64,000 nucleotides of DNA from Bacillota bacterium. Its GTDB lineage: Bacteria; Bacillota; Clostridia; Lachnospirales; Lachnospiraceae. Under the pieces are notes generated by a model, which worked only from the letters and a program-made list of their open reading frames with translations, made no database searches and was not told where the DNA came from. Position 1 is the stretch's first letter; each line of letters opens with the position of its first letter. The stretch covers positions 372,001 to 436,000 of the forward strand of contig JAEWQV010000014.1 in NCBI GenBank assembly GCA_023399055.1, in the 5' to 3' direction. Shown here one piece after another: positions 42,396-52,423 of the stretch. The position numbers and the translations under genes were made by a program.

Positions 42396-42475
42396 AGAAA
42401 GTACGGATAACAACATCCCAAAAGTGAAAGGTTTCAGTCGCCTACGCTTGGATCATATTGCTATTCGTGCTTTCT
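42396..42475 (+). ncRNA. Structured 3' region or terminator after the ferredoxin gene
   Basis: AGAAAGTACGGATA (42396-42409) pairs with TATTCGTGCTTTCT (42462-42475) over 14 bases with two G-U pairs that exist only in plus-strand RNA, then CTCTATT. Inside is TGAAAGGTTTCA, a small hairpin, and CCAA/TTGG. It sits 58 bases after the ferredoxin stop. It may be a terminator with a large loop or a small RNA. Confidence 0.35.
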
Positions 42476-42587
42476 CTCTATTCGTAAGTCATAAACAATT
42501 TGCATTGTTGCTTTTCTTTATTACCATTATCTGCTATAGTTATTACACTCGTTAGAATAAGAGTTTGTTTCAGAAAGGAGCATAATT

Positions 42588-42872
42588 ATGAATTTTATCC
42601 ATGATAGCAATAAAATATATCTTAATAATGAAAACAATCAAATGATAGCCGTGGTTACCTTTCCAAAAGCGGAGGAAGGTATTGTTAATATTGATCACAC
42701 TTATGTGGATGGCTCTCTACGTGGGCAAGGGATCGCTGGTAAGTTAATGGAAGAAGCTGTAGCACATTTACGAGAAAATAATTTAAAGGCAAAGCTATCC
42801 TGTAGTTATGCAGTAAAGTGGTTTGAGGAACATCCGGAATGCTCTGACCTTATTGTTAGAAATTATCAATGA
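42588..42872 (+). CDS. GNAT-family N-acetyltransferase, short YidJ/YjdJ type
   Basis: 94 residues. IYLNNENNQMIAVVTF, then HTYVDGSLRGQGIAGKLMEE with the acetyl-CoA loop, and CSYAVKWFEEHPE at the end are the short GNAT (PF14542-like) pattern. AAAGGAG precedes the ATG. Its substrate is unknown. It converges on the FtsX permease gene. Confidence 0.88.
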   Translation: MNFIHDSNKIYLNNENNQMIAVVTFPKAEEGIVNIDHTYVDGSLRGQGIAGKLMEEAVAHLRENNLKAKLSCSYAVKWFEEHPECSDLIVRNYQ

Positions 42873-42913
42873 TGCTTCGTAACCATGCAGGTCGATATTC
42901 ATCGTAGTCCCGA

Positions 42914-45598
42914 CTATTCAATACTTTTTAAGGATTCCACCATATTTATTTTTTTTAATTTAAAAAACATTACAAAGTTAACAAAGGCCGAGAAGAAAAG
43001 AGTTAATAACGTACTGTAAACAAAACTACTGGGATTAATATTTCTGCCAAACATCGTCATATCAATCTCCACTGTTGTTATAACATACTGATGAAGTAGA
43101 ATTCCAAAAAAAATTCCAAATATGATTCCCATCAAAGTAAGCACGATATTTTCACGGTAAACATAAGCTGCTGTTTCATTACTATAAAAACCAAGAACTT
43201 TGATGGTAGCCAGCTCTCTTCTTCGCTCATTAATATTAATATTGTTTAAGTTGTATAGGACTACAAAGGCTAATGCCCCAGCAGCAACAATTAATACAAT
43301 AACTACAATATTTAAGCTAACCAATACATTAGAAAGCATAGTTTTAAAATATTTTGTATAGGAAACACCGGAGGCGGCGGGATATTTGAGCAATTGATTC
43401 ATTACCTGTTGTTCAATATCCTCTCCTCTATCTGCTAGTTTAATAAAAAGCTCATTATACTGTACCTCCTTATGAAACAACTTTTGATAAAGGGTTGGTG
43501 TCATATAAATATAATGCATCAGGTAATTCTCTGTAATTGCAGAAACTTTCGTCGTGACCTCTTGGTCCCCTTCTTTGATACCAATGGTATCTCCTATCTT
43601 TATCCCTAACATTCTAGCCATATGCTCTGTAAGAATAACCCCGTCGTCCGTCAGAGAGTTCGTGCTATGACCGATTCTGTTACGTAATACGATAAATTCA
43701 GTTATCTTTTCGCTTTCTTCAGGAACATACATAACGACACTCTTGGTTGTACCCTCAAAAACCAGGTCAACTGCAATATTTCTTACAGTAATTGAAGCTG
43801 CAATTTGGTCCAATTCTTTTACTTCTGTTTCTAGAGCTTCCACTTCGCTGGAAGCAGCTGTATTATCCATGGTAACCGCTGCGTCATAAAGCATAAGTTC
43901 ACTGAATTGTCTGGTGGAGATAACGAAGATGGAATCTCTAATTCCAAAACCCACTAATAATAGTGCCATGCACCCGCCAATACCAAAGATAGTCATAAAG
44001 AAACGCTTTTTATACCTTAAAAGGTTTCTAACCGTTGCTTTCCAAGTGAAACTGAGCATTCTCCATAGAAAAGGAATACGTTCCATTAACACTCTTTTAC
44101 CACTCTTTGGCGCAACCGGACGCATTAAGCTGGCAGGTTTATCCAGCAACTCCTTGTAACAGGCCATAAAGGTTGCGATACCAACGGTAAGAACAGAAAT
44201 CACCGTAGCTATGGTTGCATAGTACGCGTTAAAAGGGGTAATTACTTCTGGTATACCTCTATATAAGATTTTATATGCAGTTATAATAACTGAGGGTAGT
44301 ATTTTCAAACCAAGTGCTGCTCCTGCAAGACTACCTCCTAGGGTTGCTAAAAGAGCATACAGCATGTATTTCATTGCGATTGACATCTTGGAGTAACCAA
44401 GGGCTTTCAGTGTACCAATTTGCACCCTCTGTTCTTCAACCATTCTGGTCATAGTTGTTAAGCTGATCAATGCAGCTACTAAGAAAAAGATTGCAGGAAA
44501 CACACCAGCAATTGCACCAATACGGTCTGAGTTCTGCTCATATTCTACATAGGACTCCAAACTGTTGCGATCGAGAACATACCATTTTGGAACCGTTAAC
44601 TTAGTCAAGTCTTCTTTCGCTTCTAGTATGCTTTGCTCTGCTTCTTTATATTTTGCATTCGCAGCTTCTTGTTCCTGTATTAACTTATCCTGCGTTATTG
44701 ATAATTCTTCATCACTAAGACCAGCAAAAGGCAGTGCCTGCATCGCTTGCTGGAGTTCTATCTCTGCTTTCTCTTTGGAAGCCGCTAACTCCTGCTCCGC
44801 TTGTATAATCTGGTCATTCCCCTCTTGATATAGTTCATCATACCTTAGCTGTGCTCTTGTCGTTGCAATCGCTTTAATATTATTTAATACTTCTTCCACT
44901 CGCAGGTCATATGCTTTGGTATAGGCGGTCAAATCGGTAGCTCCTTGAACCGATGCAAATACCGTTGTATAGAAATCGAGATGAAAGGCTTCCGGAAGTG
45001 TAACCATAAATCCATTTACTTCACCATTTCCTATGTCTGTGTTCCCTCTTTGAAATGAAAGATAATATGGGGTATATCCTGCTCCGACAATCGTATATTT
45101 ACTTAGCTTTAGGGTATCTGTAAGCTCCTTATCTGATCCAGAGTATACTTCAATTGAATCTCCAATTTGCAGATCCGAGTTATCAAGAATGTGTTGATCT
45201 AAAAGAATCTCATCTGTCTGTTCTGGTAATCGCCCTTGACTTAAGGTATATTGATTAAGCTTATTTGTTAAAGATACCACTTCTAAGACAAATTCCTTAT
45301 TTCCAGTATCACTAACTACATGCGTAGAATAAACTGGCTCAACGAATTCTACACCTGTGGTATCAGAGATTGCTTTTACATCCTCTTTCGTCAAGCCCAG
45401 AGTACTTAATATTCTTAAATCCATTAAATGGTTTGTATCATAATAATTATCTGCGGTTAACCTCATATCTGGTTTTGTCGCTCTTAGTCCTGCAAAAAAA
45501 GCTACCCCTAAGGCAACGATTAAAAAGATGGATAAAAAGCGATTTAAGGTTTTTTTGATTTCCATAAAGAAATCTTTCCATAACGCTCTTTTTCTCAT
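42914..45598 (-). CDS. FtsX/MacB-type ABC transporter permease with coiled-coil domain
   Basis: 894 residues. N-terminal helix (FLSIFLIVALGVAFFAGLRA), an extracellular domain, a coiled coil of about 90 residues (near 240-330, rich in Glu/Gln/Ala), a first FtsX unit (AIAGVFPAIFFLVAALISLTTM), a second membrane unit and an extracellular domain, and a final FtsX unit with NININERRRELATIKVLGFY. It resembles MacB-type mechanotransmission permeases, which move lipids, peptides or drugs at the cell envelope. Follows its ATPase gene by 68 bases. Confidence 0.87.
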   Translation of the reverse strand: MRKRALWKDFFMEIKKTLNRFLSIFLIVALGVAFFAGLRATKPDMRLTADNYYDTNHLMDLRILSTLGLTKEDVKAISDTTGVEFVEPVYSTHVVSDTGNKEFVLEVVSLTNKLNQYTLSQGRLPEQTDEILLDQHILDNSDLQIGDSIEVYSGSDKELTDTLKLSKYTIVGAGYTPYYLSFQRGNTDIGNGEVNGFMVTLPEAFHLDFYTTVFASVQGATDLTAYTKAYDLRVEEVLNNIKAIATTRAQLRYDELYQEGNDQIIQAEQELAASKEKAEIELQQAMQALPFAGLSDEELSITQDKLIQEQEAANAKYKEAEQSILEAKEDLTKLTVPKWYVLDRNSLESYVEYEQNSDRIGAIAGVFPAIFFLVAALISLTTMTRMVEEQRVQIGTLKALGYSKMSIAMKYMLYALLATLGGSLAGAALGLKILPSVIITAYKILYRGIPEVITPFNAYYATIATVISVLTVGIATFMACYKELLDKPASLMRPVAPKSGKRVLMERIPFLWRMLSFTWKATVRNLLRYKKRFFMTIFGIGGCMALLLVGFGIRDSIFVISTRQFSELMLYDAAVTMDNTAASSEVEALETEVKELDQIAASITVRNIAVDLVFEGTTKSVVMYVPEESEKITEFIVLRNRIGHSTNSLTDDGVILTEHMARMLGIKIGDTIGIKEGDQEVTTKVSAITENYLMHYIYMTPTLYQKLFHKEVQYNELFIKLADRGEDIEQQVMNQLLKYPAASGVSYTKYFKTMLSNVLVSLNIVVIVLIVAAGALAFVVLYNLNNININERRRELATIKVLGFYSNETAAYVYRENIVLTLMGIIFGIFFGILLHQYVITTVEIDMTMFGRNINPSSFVYSTLLTLFFSAFVNFVMFFKLKKINMVESLKSIE

Positions 45599-45666
45599 AC
45601 TACACTACACCTCATTTCTACACATGTATTTGTGTGTATCAAAGTTTATTGCAATAAACCTATCAC

Positions 45667-46371
45667 TTACCATTCAATTGTCTCTACAGTCACTGGACAT
45701 TCATTCATAGTAATTTGTGATACTTTACCGTTCTTAATCTTGATGATACGGTCAGCCATCGGTGTTAGTGCAGAATTATGCGTAATTACGATAACCGTCA
45801 TTTTTCTTTCTCTGCAGGTATCTTGCAATAGTTTAAGAATAGCCTTTCCAGTTAAATAATCAAGTGCTCCGGTAGGTTCATCACATAAAAGAAGCTTTGG
45901 ATTTTTCGCTAGAGCTCTTGCAATTGCAACTCGTTGCTGTTCACCACCTGATAATTGCGCTGGAAAATTGTTCATCCGCTCCTCTAATCCGACTTCTTTT
46001 AAAACCAATTCAGGGTCTAACGGCTCCTTGCAAATTTGAGACGCAAGTTCAACGTTTTCTTTTGCCGTTAGATTTTGAACCAGGTTATAAAACTGAAAAA
46101 CAAACCCAATTTCCTCTCTTCTATACTTTGTTAGTTGTTTTTCTTTATATTTCGTAATATCATTATCTGCCACTAGGACAGAACCTGCCGTTGCTGTGTC
46201 CATGCCGCCAAGAATATTTAAAACCGTTGTTTTGCCTGCTCCACTTTGGCCAACCACCACCACAAATTCACCTTCTTCTATGGTGAATTCAACGCCGTCC
46301 AGCGCATTAATCTCAATTTCACCCATATGATATGTTTTTTTAACATTTTCTAGTTTAATAAACTCCGCCAT
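45667..46371 (-). CDS. ABC transporter ATPase, MacB/LolD type
   Basis: 234 residues. Walker A GQSGAGKTT, Q-loop FVFQFYNLV, signature LSGGEQQRVAIARAL, Walker B LLLCDEPTGALD, switch His VITHNSAL. GGGAGG before the ATG. Partner of the FtsX permease directly downstream. Substrate unknown. Confidence 0.92.
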   Translation of the reverse strand: MAEFIKLENVKKTYHMGEIEINALDGVEFTIEEGEFVVVVGQSGAGKTTVLNILGGMDTATAGSVLVADNDITKYKEKQLTKYRREEIGFVFQFYNLVQNLTAKENVELASQICKEPLDPELVLKEVGLEERMNNFPAQLSGGEQQRVAIARALAKNPKLLLCDEPTGALDYLTGKAILKLLQDTCRERKMTVIVITHNSALTPMADRIIKIKNGKVSQITMNECPVTVETIEW

Positions 46372-46615
46372 CTTAACCTCCCATAGCTACTTTAGGTGTT
46401 TTCCTTCTCCTTATTATTTCCTATTTTAAGCTTATTTTCCAAATGTAACAATATTTTAATTATGAATTCTTTCTAAATTACATTTGAAAAAGTACAAAGA
46501 AATCTCTTTATAACTTTAACTATTGTGGTAAAAGTTGATAATAATAATAATTCATATTTTGCTTATTATTGTTAATGCTATACTTATCATAACCTTTCTT
46601 TGGAGGTCAATAATT

Positions 46616-47326
46616 ATGGATTATATTAAAATTGTCGCATCATCCTTTGCGTCCATTGCTGCATTATTTCTATTTACTAAAATCATGGGAAACCGTGAAA
46701 TGTCACAGCTAAGTATGTTTGACTACGTTAGTAGTATAGCGCTTGGCTCCATTGCAGGTGAAATGGCAGTAATGTCTACGGACAGTATTTTAGAACCCTT
46801 ACTATCCATGGGTATCTTCACCACTGTTACCATGTTCATATCTTACATTACCTGCAAATCAATCATGTTACGTAGGTTTTTTGAAGGACAAGCATTAGTT
46901 CTTTATCAAAAAGGTCAAATTTACGAGAAAAATTTACTGAAAGCCAGAATAGATATTGATGAATTTCTATCCGTATGTAGAATCGAGGGTTATTTTGACT
47001 TGGAAGAAGTTCACACAGTATTTCTTGAAGCAAATGGAAATGTTAGCATACTACCCTTAGCAAAATACCGTCCTATGACACCAGATGATCAAAACTTAAA
47101 TCCCCAACAATTGTCACCGATGGCTAATGTTATTATAGATGGCGTTATTTTAGATGATAATTTATTAAGTACGGGTAAAAATAAGGCATGGGTGGACAAA
47201 CAACTGAAAGAAAATAATATCAAAAATATGCACGAGATAATTCTAGCCACCTATGATTCCAATAAAAATAAGCTGAACATTTATACGAAATTTCATAAAA
47301 AAATGGTTAGGGATATTTTTGAATAG
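46616..47326 (+). CDS. DUF421/YetF-like membrane protein
   Basis: 236 residues. Three N-terminal membrane helices with FTKIMGNREMSQLSMFDYV and GSIAGEMA, then a cytoplasmic domain with KARIDIDEFLSVCRIEGYF and NGNVSILPLAK, the DUF421/DUF3290 (YetF, YkjA, YdfS) pattern; related proteins occur in spore membranes of bacilli. The frame extends upstream 27 codons, but GGAGG lies 9 bases before the ATG at 46616. An ATA/AAT-rich stretch precedes it. Confidence 0.85.
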   Translation: MDYIKIVASSFASIAALFLFTKIMGNREMSQLSMFDYVSSIALGSIAGEMAVMSTDSILEPLLSMGIFTTVTMFISYITCKSIMLRRFFEGQALVLYQKGQIYEKNLLKARIDIDEFLSVCRIEGYFDLEEVHTVFLEANGNVSILPLAKYRPMTPDDQNLNPQQLSPMANVIIDGVILDDNLLSTGKNKAWVDKQLKENNIKNMHEIILATYDSNKNKLNIYTKFHKKMVRDIFE

Positions 47327-47407
47327 CTTAATGTATGTTTAAATGGTAATAGTTATGGACTCGTTCTCATAAATATATTACAAGTCCTTTGTTGTGGAAG
47401 TATATAA

Positions 47408-48514
47408 ATGAAATCAAGAATGAAAGCTCAACATATTATCTTATGTGAATTAATTATTATCCTTATTTTTTCCTCCATCCTTATTGGCCAAAATTATAAA
47501 AATGATGCAGCTGCATTATCCTCAAATTCGGAAACAGAGAAAGATTATATTAAATGGGTAAGCTTTGATGTAAGTTCTTCCGCTATGCAGGATGCTTACG
47601 AATATGATGTAGCTACTCATAAGGATGAGGTTCAATTGAACTGGATTGAATTACTGGCTTATTTAGGTGCTAAATACGGTGGGGATTTTTCTAAATATAA
47701 ATCAAAACAGTTAAACGAGTTGGCAGATAAGTTAAAGAGTAAAGAAGCAACCATATCCTCCCTGACAGAGAATATGAAGTATTATGATTATTACTATGAT
47801 GCATATTCTGCTGTTCTGGGTGGAATGGTTGGGGACTATAAAATTGAAGTGAAAGATGAAACTGCTCCAGGCGGAAAGCGTTGGGAAAACAAATATGGAC
47901 TAAAGGCCTTTCTTCCCATTGCAAAATATTATCCCTATAGTCATTTTGATGATTTTGGTGCATCCAGAAGCTATGGATTTCGAAGAAAGCATCTTGGTCA
48001 CGATATGATGGGTCAGGTTGGTACCCCAATCATTGCTGTGGAATCAGGGTATGTGGAAGCGCTTGGTTGGAATCAATATGGTGGCTGGCGTATTGGAATA
48101 AGAAGCTTAGATAATAAACGCTACTACTATTATGCTCATCTTAGAAAGAATTTTCCGTATAATAAATCACTTGAGGTTGGAAGCATCGTGCAGGCGGGTG
48201 ATGTAATTGGATATCTGGGTCGTTCCGGTTATTCCACATCCGAGAATGCCAATAACATCACTACTCCGCACTTACATTTTGGTTTACAGCTAATCTTTGA
48301 TGAATCTCAAAAGGAAAGCAACAACGAAATATGGATTGATTGCTATGATTTAGTCCAATTCCTATACTTAAATCGAAGTGAAACGGTTAAAAATGAAGAA
48401 ACGAAGGAATATAGCCGTATTTATGATTTCCTGGATCCGGTTGCAGAGGAATTTAAGGAAGATAAAATGTATAAATATGATGATTCCACCATCGATATTC
48501 ATATCTATGAATAA
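47408..48514 (+). CDS. Membrane-anchored M23 metallopeptidase
   Basis: 368 residues. One N-terminal membrane helix, a helical region (about 70-160), then an M23 LytM domain: HLGHDMMGQVGTPIIAVESG with the first zinc ligands, YYYYAHLRKN, GDVIGYLGRSGYS and TPHLHFGLQ. The catalytic residues look complete, so it is probably an active peptidoglycan endopeptidase, unlike the degenerate SpoIIQ. It faces the germination operon tail to tail (one base between stops), so a role in sporulation or germination is possible but unproven. Weak GGAAG ribosome site. Confidence 0.85.
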   Translation: MKSRMKAQHIILCELIIILIFSSILIGQNYKNDAAALSSNSETEKDYIKWVSFDVSSSAMQDAYEYDVATHKDEVQLNWIELLAYLGAKYGGDFSKYKSKQLNELADKLKSKEATISSLTENMKYYDYYYDAYSAVLGGMVGDYKIEVKDETAPGGKRWENKYGLKAFLPIAKYYPYSHFDDFGASRSYGFRRKHLGHDMMGQVGTPIIAVESGYVEALGWNQYGGWRIGIRSLDNKRYYYYAHLRKNFPYNKSLEVGSIVQAGDVIGYLGRSGYSTSENANNITTPHLHFGLQLIFDESQKESNNEIWIDCYDLVQFLYLNRSETVKNEETKEYSRIYDFLDPVAEEFKEDKMYKYDDSTIDIHIYE

Positions 48515-48515
48515 A

Positions 48516-49619
48516 CTATACATACTTTTTTTTAAGTTTTCTTTTCTTAAAGAGGCAAAATACAGCTAAGATTGCAGGTATAATATACATAAAAATGAGA
48601 TTTGAATTAACCAGGATATAACGATAAAGAAAATTAAATTCAAACTGTGTACTGCAAAGGTAATAGGTCAAGTAAAAAACAACCATAGCTAAGGGGGTAT
48701 ATAAATAATTACATTCCTTTAGTCCAAACAACCAGGTAAAACACCTTAGTAAAAGAATGGAAAAGATACAGATTGCGGCAAAATCCGAAAGTACACACAC
48801 CAAAGTAACTAAAACTTCAAATCGTTCAAATATGTTAAAAAACGAGATGCTTTTTACCGTAATATAAAACGGAAAAGGTAGATTGGCAGTCAGGCTTGTT
48901 CCAGAGATTCCAAAGGTAAAGAAGGTAATAACAAAGGCTAATCCGGTAAAAGCAAGCAATCCAAACCATAGCCTTCTTATCTGCTCCTTTGCCACAGAGA
49001 CACCAAGTTTATCAGCAAAAAATAATGCAATGATTACATTTCCGCCTACCGCAATTACATATTTAGAGGCCATAATGGTACTAGGAAGTCGAATGGTAGA
49101 GACTGGTAACAGATAATCTCCTCTAATCCTTGATATAGCGCATAAAAATAGAACTGCAAATAAGATTAGCACTGTACCAAGGGTAAGCTCCGCGAAGCGA
49201 AAGATTGTTCTTATCCCTCGAAGCAACGCATAAAACACTAACAAGATCATAATAACCATGAAGAAGTCCGACCTGGTTTTTGGCATTAGGGTAAACTGCA
49301 TCGTTAAACTATAAGCAGTTACCCTGGCAGTTAATCCTATTAATATCCAAATAAGGTAACACAATATAATAACCTTAGATACAAACTTGCCTAGCAAATG
49401 AACCATAATTTCATAGATACTTAAGCCCGGATATGCCTTAATTAAGTAGATTACTATTGCAGTTAAAGGGACTGTAGCAATAATTGACCATATGGGACTA
49501 AGATAGCCACTTCTGCCTGCATCATTGGCAAGAGCTTCTGGTACCTGACGAAGTATTGTTGATATGGAGATAAACAGGTACATAAATGTGACTTGACGAA
49601 GGGTTATTTCCCTATTCAA
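48516..49619 (-). CDS. gerAB: Spore germination receptor B subunit (GerAB/GerKB family permease)
   Basis: 367 residues from the TTG at 49619, which has GAGGTG 6 bases upstream; a GTG at 49628 is alternative. About ten membrane helices of the APC-fold endospore germination permease family (ITLRQVTFMYLFISISTILR, then AGRSGYLSPIWSIIATVP). In Bacillus the B subunit binds the germinant amino acid. Last gene of the operon 52423-48516. Confidence 0.88.
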   Translation of the reverse strand: MNREITLRQVTFMYLFISISTILRQVPEALANDAGRSGYLSPIWSIIATVPLTAIVIYLIKAYPGLSIYEIMVHLLGKFVSKVIILCYLIWILIGLTARVTAYSLTMQFTLMPKTRSDFFMVIMILLVFYALLRGIRTIFRFAELTLGTVLILFAVLFLCAISRIRGDYLLPVSTIRLPSTIMASKYVIAVGGNVIIALFFADKLGVSVAKEQIRRLWFGLLAFTGLAFVITFFTFGISGTSLTANLPFPFYITVKSISFFNIFERFEVLVTLVCVLSDFAAICIFSILLLRCFTWLFGLKECNYLYTPLAMVVFYLTYYLCSTQFEFNFLYRYILVNSNLIFMYIIPAILAVFCLFKKRKLKKKYV

Positions 49620-49629
49620 AAGGAACACC

Positions 49630-49818
49630 TCATTTCATATATTTTTCCAAAGCTGAAGTGACACTGGGGAGATACGGATTTATAAGGTAAACAATCCCTA
49701 ACATAACTCCAATTCCAGAAAGTAAGACATAGACAAAAAGATTTCTTTTTTTAGATAACAGCTTTTCTTTTTGACGAACAAAAGTATAAATAATTGTTGC
49801 AAAAAAAACATAGATCAT
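49630..49818 (-). CDS. Two-helix small protein, candidate germination receptor D subunit
   Basis: 62 residues with two membrane helices separated by a basic loop (VRQKEKLLSKKRN). It sits between gerC and gerB, with GAGGTG before the ATG. Some Bacillus receptor operons carry such two-helix D subunits that tune receptor function. The assignment rests on size, topology and place. Confidence 0.6.
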   Translation of the reverse strand: MIYVFFATIIYTFVRQKEKLLSKKRNLFVYVLLSGIGVMLGIVYLINPYLPSVTSALEKYMK

Positions 49819-49832
49819 GATGGTTCACCTCG

Positions 49833-50954
49833 TTATTTATATTTGTTATTTTCATTACCAAGGATGAAGGTTTTCGAAATTCTTGACTGGAGTTCGTACT
49901 CATAATCAATTTTTGTTATTTCCTCGGACCAGTTCTTCTTAATATCCTTCCACTCATTAAAATTATCATTTTCCACAAGTCTTGCCAGATTCAAGATATC
50001 CAACCCATGATTTAGGGAATAAGTTACGGGCTTTTTAATAATATTACTAATATATTCATTCTGTTTTGCTGTCAAGCGCTCCATTCGACTAAGTTCAAAA
50101 ATATTTTCTTTGGATAGAACTTCTTTCACCATCGAATCAAAACTTACCTTAATCGTAATTTTAATAAGATCATCCTGGACCTTTGATTTTAATTTCGTAT
50201 TGGTATAAGAGATTAATAATCCAGCCTCTTCAAGATAGATCGGATAACTTCTCATAATATTCCTGATAAAGTTAACCCCATCCGAGGTTTCATGATCTAA
50301 ATAATCTTTTAATTTCAATTGGTCAAAAACCGTATAGCCATCAATGGAATACCCCGATTTATCAGCAATTAAATATGGAATCATAACGCAGGAATACTCC
50401 TGTCTCATATCATTTAAAATATTAACCATGGTATTGTCATTCCTGGTTAATTGCTCCTGCTGCTTTTGTTCTACAGCTTCAAGATCCTCATGTATGGTCT
50501 GCTTATTATCAATACCTTCTTGTATAAAATCACTTGCCTTTTTTTCTTTAATTACATAAATAAGAGCTTCCATTTTAATGGTTTCATCTCTTGAAAGAAA
50601 ATCAATGCATTGATCCAGCCCTTGCTTTGCTGCGCCTTCACCAATTAAGAAAGAGCCTGTTTGGGCAATCGATATTGCTTTTTTATTCTTTAATTTTAGA
50701 TTCTCAAGTGCCTCAAAAGCTGTCTTTCCTGATCCTTTCGCAATTGCTTCAGCCCCTGATCCCGTACCTTGTTCGGGATCAGCTCCTTGTCCAGTGCTGT
50801 AGAGAGCACTTAAGGTAAATTCATCGTCATTATAATCAATCCCCAAAACCAACACTAAATCAATCTCATCTATTTCCTTGCGACTCATGTCATGGGTGCA
50901 GGCAGCTAAAAAGATTGGAATAATAAGAATAAGTCCTAAAAATAACTTCTTCAT
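49833..50954 (-). CDS. gerAC: Spore germination receptor C subunit, Ger(x)C lipoprotein
   Basis: 373 residues. Lipobox LAACT at the end of a lipoprotein signal, then RKEIDEIDLVLVLGIDYND and TAFEALENLKLKNKKAISIA, the GerAC N-terminal pattern, and a C-terminal domain with long helices (SRMERLTAKQNEYISNIIK). The C subunit is a peripheral lipoprotein of the receptor on the outer face of the inner membrane. GAGGAG is before the ATG. 14 bases after gerA. Confidence 0.9.
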   Translation of the reverse strand: MKKLFLGLILIIPIFLAACTHDMSRKEIDEIDLVLVLGIDYNDDEFTLSALYSTGQGADPEQGTGSGAEAIAKGSGKTAFEALENLKLKNKKAISIAQTGSFLIGEGAAKQGLDQCIDFLSRDETIKMEALIYVIKEKKASDFIQEGIDNKQTIHEDLEAVEQKQQEQLTRNDNTMVNILNDMRQEYSCVMIPYLIADKSGYSIDGYTVFDQLKLKDYLDHETSDGVNFIRNIMRSYPIYLEEAGLLISYTNTKLKSKVQDDLIKITIKVSFDSMVKEVLSKENIFELSRMERLTAKQNEYISNIIKKPVTYSLNHGLDILNLARLVENDNFNEWKDIKKNWSEEITKIDYEYELQSRISKTFILGNENNKYK

Positions 50955-50968
50955 CTGCAGTTCTCCTC

Positions 50969-52423
50969 TTATTTCTGCTTAATTCTATTTTCGGGAACAA
51001 TTTTGTGCGGACGCTTTCGAAAGAATTTTACAGGGAAACGAAATAGCGTATCTTTATGATTGCTTCTGTCCACATCAACAAAGGGAGAAATATAAGCAAC
51101 ACCATAGTTATCCAGGCTGCATAAATGAGTTAGTAGAAGGATAATACCCGCTGTTAAGCCAAAGAACCCGCCTACGGCTGCTAAAAATGAAAAAAGGAAA
51201 CGTATGACCCGAATACCACTGCTTAGGTCTTGATTTGGCATAATAAAGCCAGCGATACCAGCCAAAGAAACAACCACAACCACCAGTGGCGATATGATAT
51301 TGGCACTAACTGCAGCTTGTCCCACTACAATACCACCTAGAATTGACATGGCTGTTCCAACTGACTTGGGAAGACGAAGTCCTGCTTCAATTAATATCTC
51401 AAAGGCAATTAATAATCCTAATACCTCAGAGGCTGAGGAAAAGGGTACATTTTGTTTTGCCGCCTGAGTAGACAATGCCAGTTGCACCGGCAGCATTTGA
51501 TTTTGATAGGTGGTGGCTGCTATATAAAATGCCGGTAAGAAAATAGTCAGAATCATAGCAATATAACGAATAACACGAAGAGACGAACCAACAATAAAGT
51601 GATTGGAATAATCCTCTGGTGATTGCATCAGCATAGCTAACTGACAGGGTAATAAAAAGACATAGGGCATTCCATCCACCACAACCGCTACTCTGCCATC
51701 GGTCAAATTCGAGGATACACGGTCCGGTCTTTGGGTATACATAATCTGTGGAAATAGACTTTTCTTATTCTCGACCAGAAACTCTTCAATAAATGCAGAG
51801 GTTGGAACATTATCAATTTGTATTGCTTGTAACTTCTCTTTAATTTTATTCACAGTATCCATATTAGCTACACTGCTGATATAACAAACAGTAATATCTG
51901 TTTTTGAAAGTTTTCCGACACTTAAGCTTTCCATTACCAAGTATTCCGAACGAACTCGCCTTCTAATTTGTGCGGTATTTGTTCGCATTACTTCCACAAA
52001 GGAATCTTTTGCACCTTTGATAACTCCTTCTTCATTTGGCTCTGAAATCGAGCGTTTATCAAAGGTTCGTATATCATATACGATTGCCTTTTTTTCTCCA
52101 TCAAAAATGAAGGCTACCATACCACTCAAAACAGACTTCAGTAATTTTTGATAATCCTCTTCTTCGTCCGTAAAGACATGGTAAGCACCTCCGCTTAAAA
52201 AATAGTCCATTACGGCACGTTCCGTATGATAATCCTTCAAATTTGCATCACCAAGAATTGAATGGAAAATCGCCTCATCCACTAGCTGAGAATTGATTAA
52301 ACCATCCACGCAAAAGATATGAAAGGTTATATTATTTTGATTAATTTTGATTGGTCTTACTAAGACATCGCTACTCTTAGCAAATAACTCTTTTATGTCC
52401 TTTGAATTAATCGTCTGCTTCAT
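50969..52423 (-). CDS. gerAA: Spore germination receptor A subunit (GerAA family)
   Basis: 484 residues. Soluble N-terminal half (VRPIKINQNNITFHIFCVDG; later RRVRSEYLVMESLSVGKLSKT) and C-terminal membrane domain with RVAVVVDGMPYVFLLPC, LPAFYIAATTYQNQMLP and RLPKSVGTAMSILGGIVVGQ, all hallmarks of GerAA. In bacilli A subunits form an oligomeric ion channel. Start ATG at 52423 with GAGG 9 bases upstream. First gene of the operon A-C-D-B. Confidence 0.93.
   Translation of the reverse strand: MKQTINSKDIKELFAKSSDVLVRPIKINQNNITFHIFCVDGLINSQLVDEAIFHSILGDANLKDYHTERAVMDYFLSGGAYHVFTDEEEDYQKLLKSVLSGMVAFIFDGEKKAIVYDIRTFDKRSISEPNEEGVIKGAKDSFVEVMRTNTAQIRRRVRSEYLVMESLSVGKLSKTDITVCYISSVANMDTVNKIKEKLQAIQIDNVPTSAFIEEFLVENKKSLFPQIMYTQRPDRVSSNLTDGRVAVVVDGMPYVFLLPCQLAMLMQSPEDYSNHFIVGSSLRVIRYIAMILTIFLPAFYIAATTYQNQMLPVQLALSTQAAKQNVPFSSASEVLGLLIAFEILIEAGLRLPKSVGTAMSILGGIVVGQAAVSANIISPLVVVVVSLAGIAGFIMPNQDLSSGIRVIRFLFSFLAAVGGFFGLTAGIILLLTHLCSLDNYGVAYISPFVDVDRSNHKDTLFRFPVKFFRKRPHKIVPENRIKQK

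Noticed and set aside
46535..46615. 27-codon N-terminal extension of the YetF-like protein
   Set aside because: GGAGG lies just before the ATG at 46616 and the extension is AT-repeat-derived with no ribosome site.
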